Assembly (NCBI GenBank): GCA_937872095.1
Contig: CALMNW010000050.1
Coordinates: forward strand, 1-33,979
Reading direction: 5' to 3'
Length of the DNA: 33,979 nt
Source of the DNA: an uncultured Verrucomicrobiota bacterium
Lineage (GTDB): Bacteria; Verrucomicrobiota; Kiritimatiellia; CAIQIC01; Lenti-01
Part shown: positions 32,866 through 33,979 of the stretch, piece after piece
How the letters are laid out: each line of letters begins with the position of its first letter
Position numbering within the stretch: the stretch's first letter is position 1
Position numbers and translations under genes: made by a program
The notes under the pieces: generated by a model
Databases searched by the model: none
What the model was told of the DNA's origin: nothing
Seen by the model: the letters and a program-made list of their open reading frames with translations, nothing else

Positions 32866-33794
32866 GCCCGCCCCTCCCGCTGCGCCAGACCCTTCACCTG
32901 CGCCAGGGAATCAAACCCGCGCTCCTTCAGGAACGCGGACAAGCCGCGGTTGATTTCGCCGAAAACCTCGACGCCGCCCGCATAGACGGCGCTGCCGACG
33001 CCCACCGCGTCGGCGCCGGCCATGATCAACTGCAAGGCGTCTTCCGCGCACGACACGCCGCCGGTGCCGATGATCGGCAGATCGACCGCTTTCCGGATTT
33101 CGTAGACCGCCCGCACCGCGATGGGCAGGATCGCCGGACCCGACACGCCGCCGACCTTGTTCGCCAGCGCCGGCCGCCCCGTGCCCACGTCGATCCACAT
33201 TCCCGGCCCGACGGTGTTGATGGCCGTGAGCGCGTCGGCGCCGCTCTGCCGGCAAATCACCGCCGTCCGCGCCAGCGATGCGCACTGCGCCGACAGCTTG
33301 ATGGACACCGGCACGGCGCCGGCGTTCTCCTTCACCGCGCGCGTCACCCGCCCGCACGCCTCCGGATCCGCCGCGAACGGCGCGCCGAATTCGGATTCCA
33401 CGTTCGGACACGATACGTTCACTTCGATCAGATCGGGCTGCGCTTCCGCCACGCGCCGGGCCAGCCGGCCGAATTCGTCCGGACTGTCCGCGAAGATGGA
33501 GACGAACAGCGGGGCCGCGCACGTGCGACGGTATTCGGCGAGCTCTTCCAGTTCGGCTTCCACGCCCGGGTTCGACAGGCCCACGGCATTGATCAGGCCG
33601 CCCGGCCAAGGCAAGACGCACGGCGCCGGATGGCCCGGCCGCGCCGTCCGGCCGCACGACTTGGTCGTGACCGCCCCCGCGCCCGCCCGGGCCACCCGCC
33701 GCAGCGAAGACGCCGTCGTGCCCAGCACGCCCGACGCCAGCACCAGCGGCGACTCGAGCGCGATGCCCGCGATCTGGACGGCGAGCGGGTTCAC
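32862..33794 (-). CDS. pyrD: Dihydroorotate dehydrogenase, class 1B catalytic subunit
   Basis: 310 residues from GTG 33794, which overlaps the pyrI stop (GTGA) and gives the family's usual start (NPLAVQIAGIALESPLVLASG). It oxidises dihydroorotate to orotate with FMN. The class 1 catalytic cysteine is in EVNVSCPNVESEFG; other motifs are KSCGRTARPGHP, NAVGLSNPG, KLSAQC, ALTAINT, GGVSGPAILPIAVR and IIGTGGVSCAEDALQLIMAGA. Pairing with PyrK shows the class 1B, NAD-linked heterotetramer, usual in anaerobes and Gram-positive bacteria. Confidence 0.95.
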   Translation of the reverse strand: MNPLAVQIAGIALESPLVLASGVLGTTASSLRRVARAGAGAVTTKSCGRTARPGHPAPCVLPWPGGLINAVGLSNPGVEAELEELAEYRRTCAAPLFVSIFADSPDEFGRLARRVAEAQPDLIEVNVSCPNVESEFGAPFAADPEACGRVTRAVKENAGAVPVSIKLSAQCASLARTAVICRQSGADALTAINTVGPGMWIDVGTGRPALANKVGGVSGPAILPIAVRAVYEIRKAVDLPIIGTGGVSCAEDALQLIMAGADAVGVGSAVYAGGVEVFGEINRGLSAFLKERGFDSLAQVKGLAQREGRA

Positions 33795-33979
33795 GTCTTG
33801 AGGTGCCCCGCCAGCTCGTCGAGCGAGCAGACCCGCTCGCAGTGCGCGCACTTGAAGTACTGCGAGCCGGATTCGATCCGCCGGAACCGCGTCGCCACGT
33901 GCGGTTCCGCGTTGGTGATGCAGTTGGGATTGATGCAGCGCGCCAGGTTGTCGAACAGCTCCGGCACCTGCACCACCAC
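33791..33979 (-). CDS. pyrI: Aspartate carbamoyltransferase regulatory chain PyrI, C-terminal part
   Basis: The last 62 residues of a gene that runs off the window end. They contain the PyrI zinc-binding site: RCINPNCITNAEPHV and YFKCAHCERVCSLDEL, i.e. C-x4-C and C-x2-C as in E. coli PyrI. Zn binding holds the regulatory chain on the PyrB catalytic trimer and mediates nucleotide feedback. Whether it is a separate pyrI or the tail of a fused pyrBI cannot be told. The stop overlaps the pyrD start (GTGA), so this is the upstream part of the pyr operon. Confidence 0.9.
   Translation of the reverse strand: MVVQVPELFDNLARCINPNCITNAEPHVATRFRRIESGSQYFKCAHCERVCSLDELAGHLKT

Overview
This is a GC-rich, densely coding bacterial chromosome segment with about 31 protein genes, one tRNA and one riboswitch. 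The gene set points to an anaerobic, hydrogen-metabolising, Gram-negative heterotroph: an NADH/NADPH-linked [FeFe]-hydrogenase operon (HndABC plus the first codons of HndD), the redox repressor Rex, an NfnAB-type transhydrogenase, a sulfide-type Thi4 thiazole synthase, Tat export and a tripartite efflux pump ending in a TolC-like outer-membrane channel. The MJ0042-like zinc-ribbon protein, the DUF2089 regulator, the octamer repeat and the TTTTCCA/TGGAAAA dyads remind me of Kiritimatiellota, Lentisphaerota and Verrucomicrobiota. That assignment is inference from style and gene content; no rRNA marker is present.

Layout. 1-3282 (-): hydrogenase operon hndA - GHKL ATPase - hndB - hndC - hndD (only 4 codons in window). 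3430-4436 (+): divergent rex and a DRTGG-domain gene. 4605-5584: convergent tatA(+) and tatC(-) whose stop codons share CTAG. 5810-11700 (+): addB-addA recombination nuclease/helicase. 11716-16541 (-): efflux operon adaptor - ABC ATPase - ABC permease - TolC. 16647-18988 (-): nfnA-nfnB. 19101-19754 (-): a protein with ten CxxC pairs. 19877-19952 (-): tRNA-Phe(GAA). 20040-20417 (+): HIT hydrolase. 20418-20781: non-coding stretch with a terminator and dyad repeats. 20782-26417 (-): D-aminoacylase - mfd - TerB/DnaJ protein. 26497-27122 (-): DUF2089 regulator and a small membrane protein. 27265-28852 (+): TPP riboswitch, thi4, thiE. 28932-31457 (+): large secreted repeat protein. 31505-33979 (-): pyrI (partial) - pyrD - pyrK - YpsA-like gene.

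How it fits together. Hnd hydrogenase and Nfn are both expected to balance NAD(H), NADP(H) and ferredoxin in a fermenter, with Rex as the NADH sensor. Short dyads lie near both the rex and nfn promoters. Translational coupling through 4-base ATGA or GTGA overlaps is common (addB/addA, nfnA/nfnB, ATPase/permease, thi4/thiE, pyrI/pyrD/pyrK, DUF2089/membrane protein), which supports the operon assignments and several start-codon choices.

No CRISPR array, prophage, insertion sequence or defence island was recognised. The most interesting items are the regulator-like genes around the hydrogenase, the promoter dyads, the octamer repeat in the tolC signal-peptide region, a three-armed alternative hairpin, the five-ribbon zinc protein and a pair of intergenic dyads.
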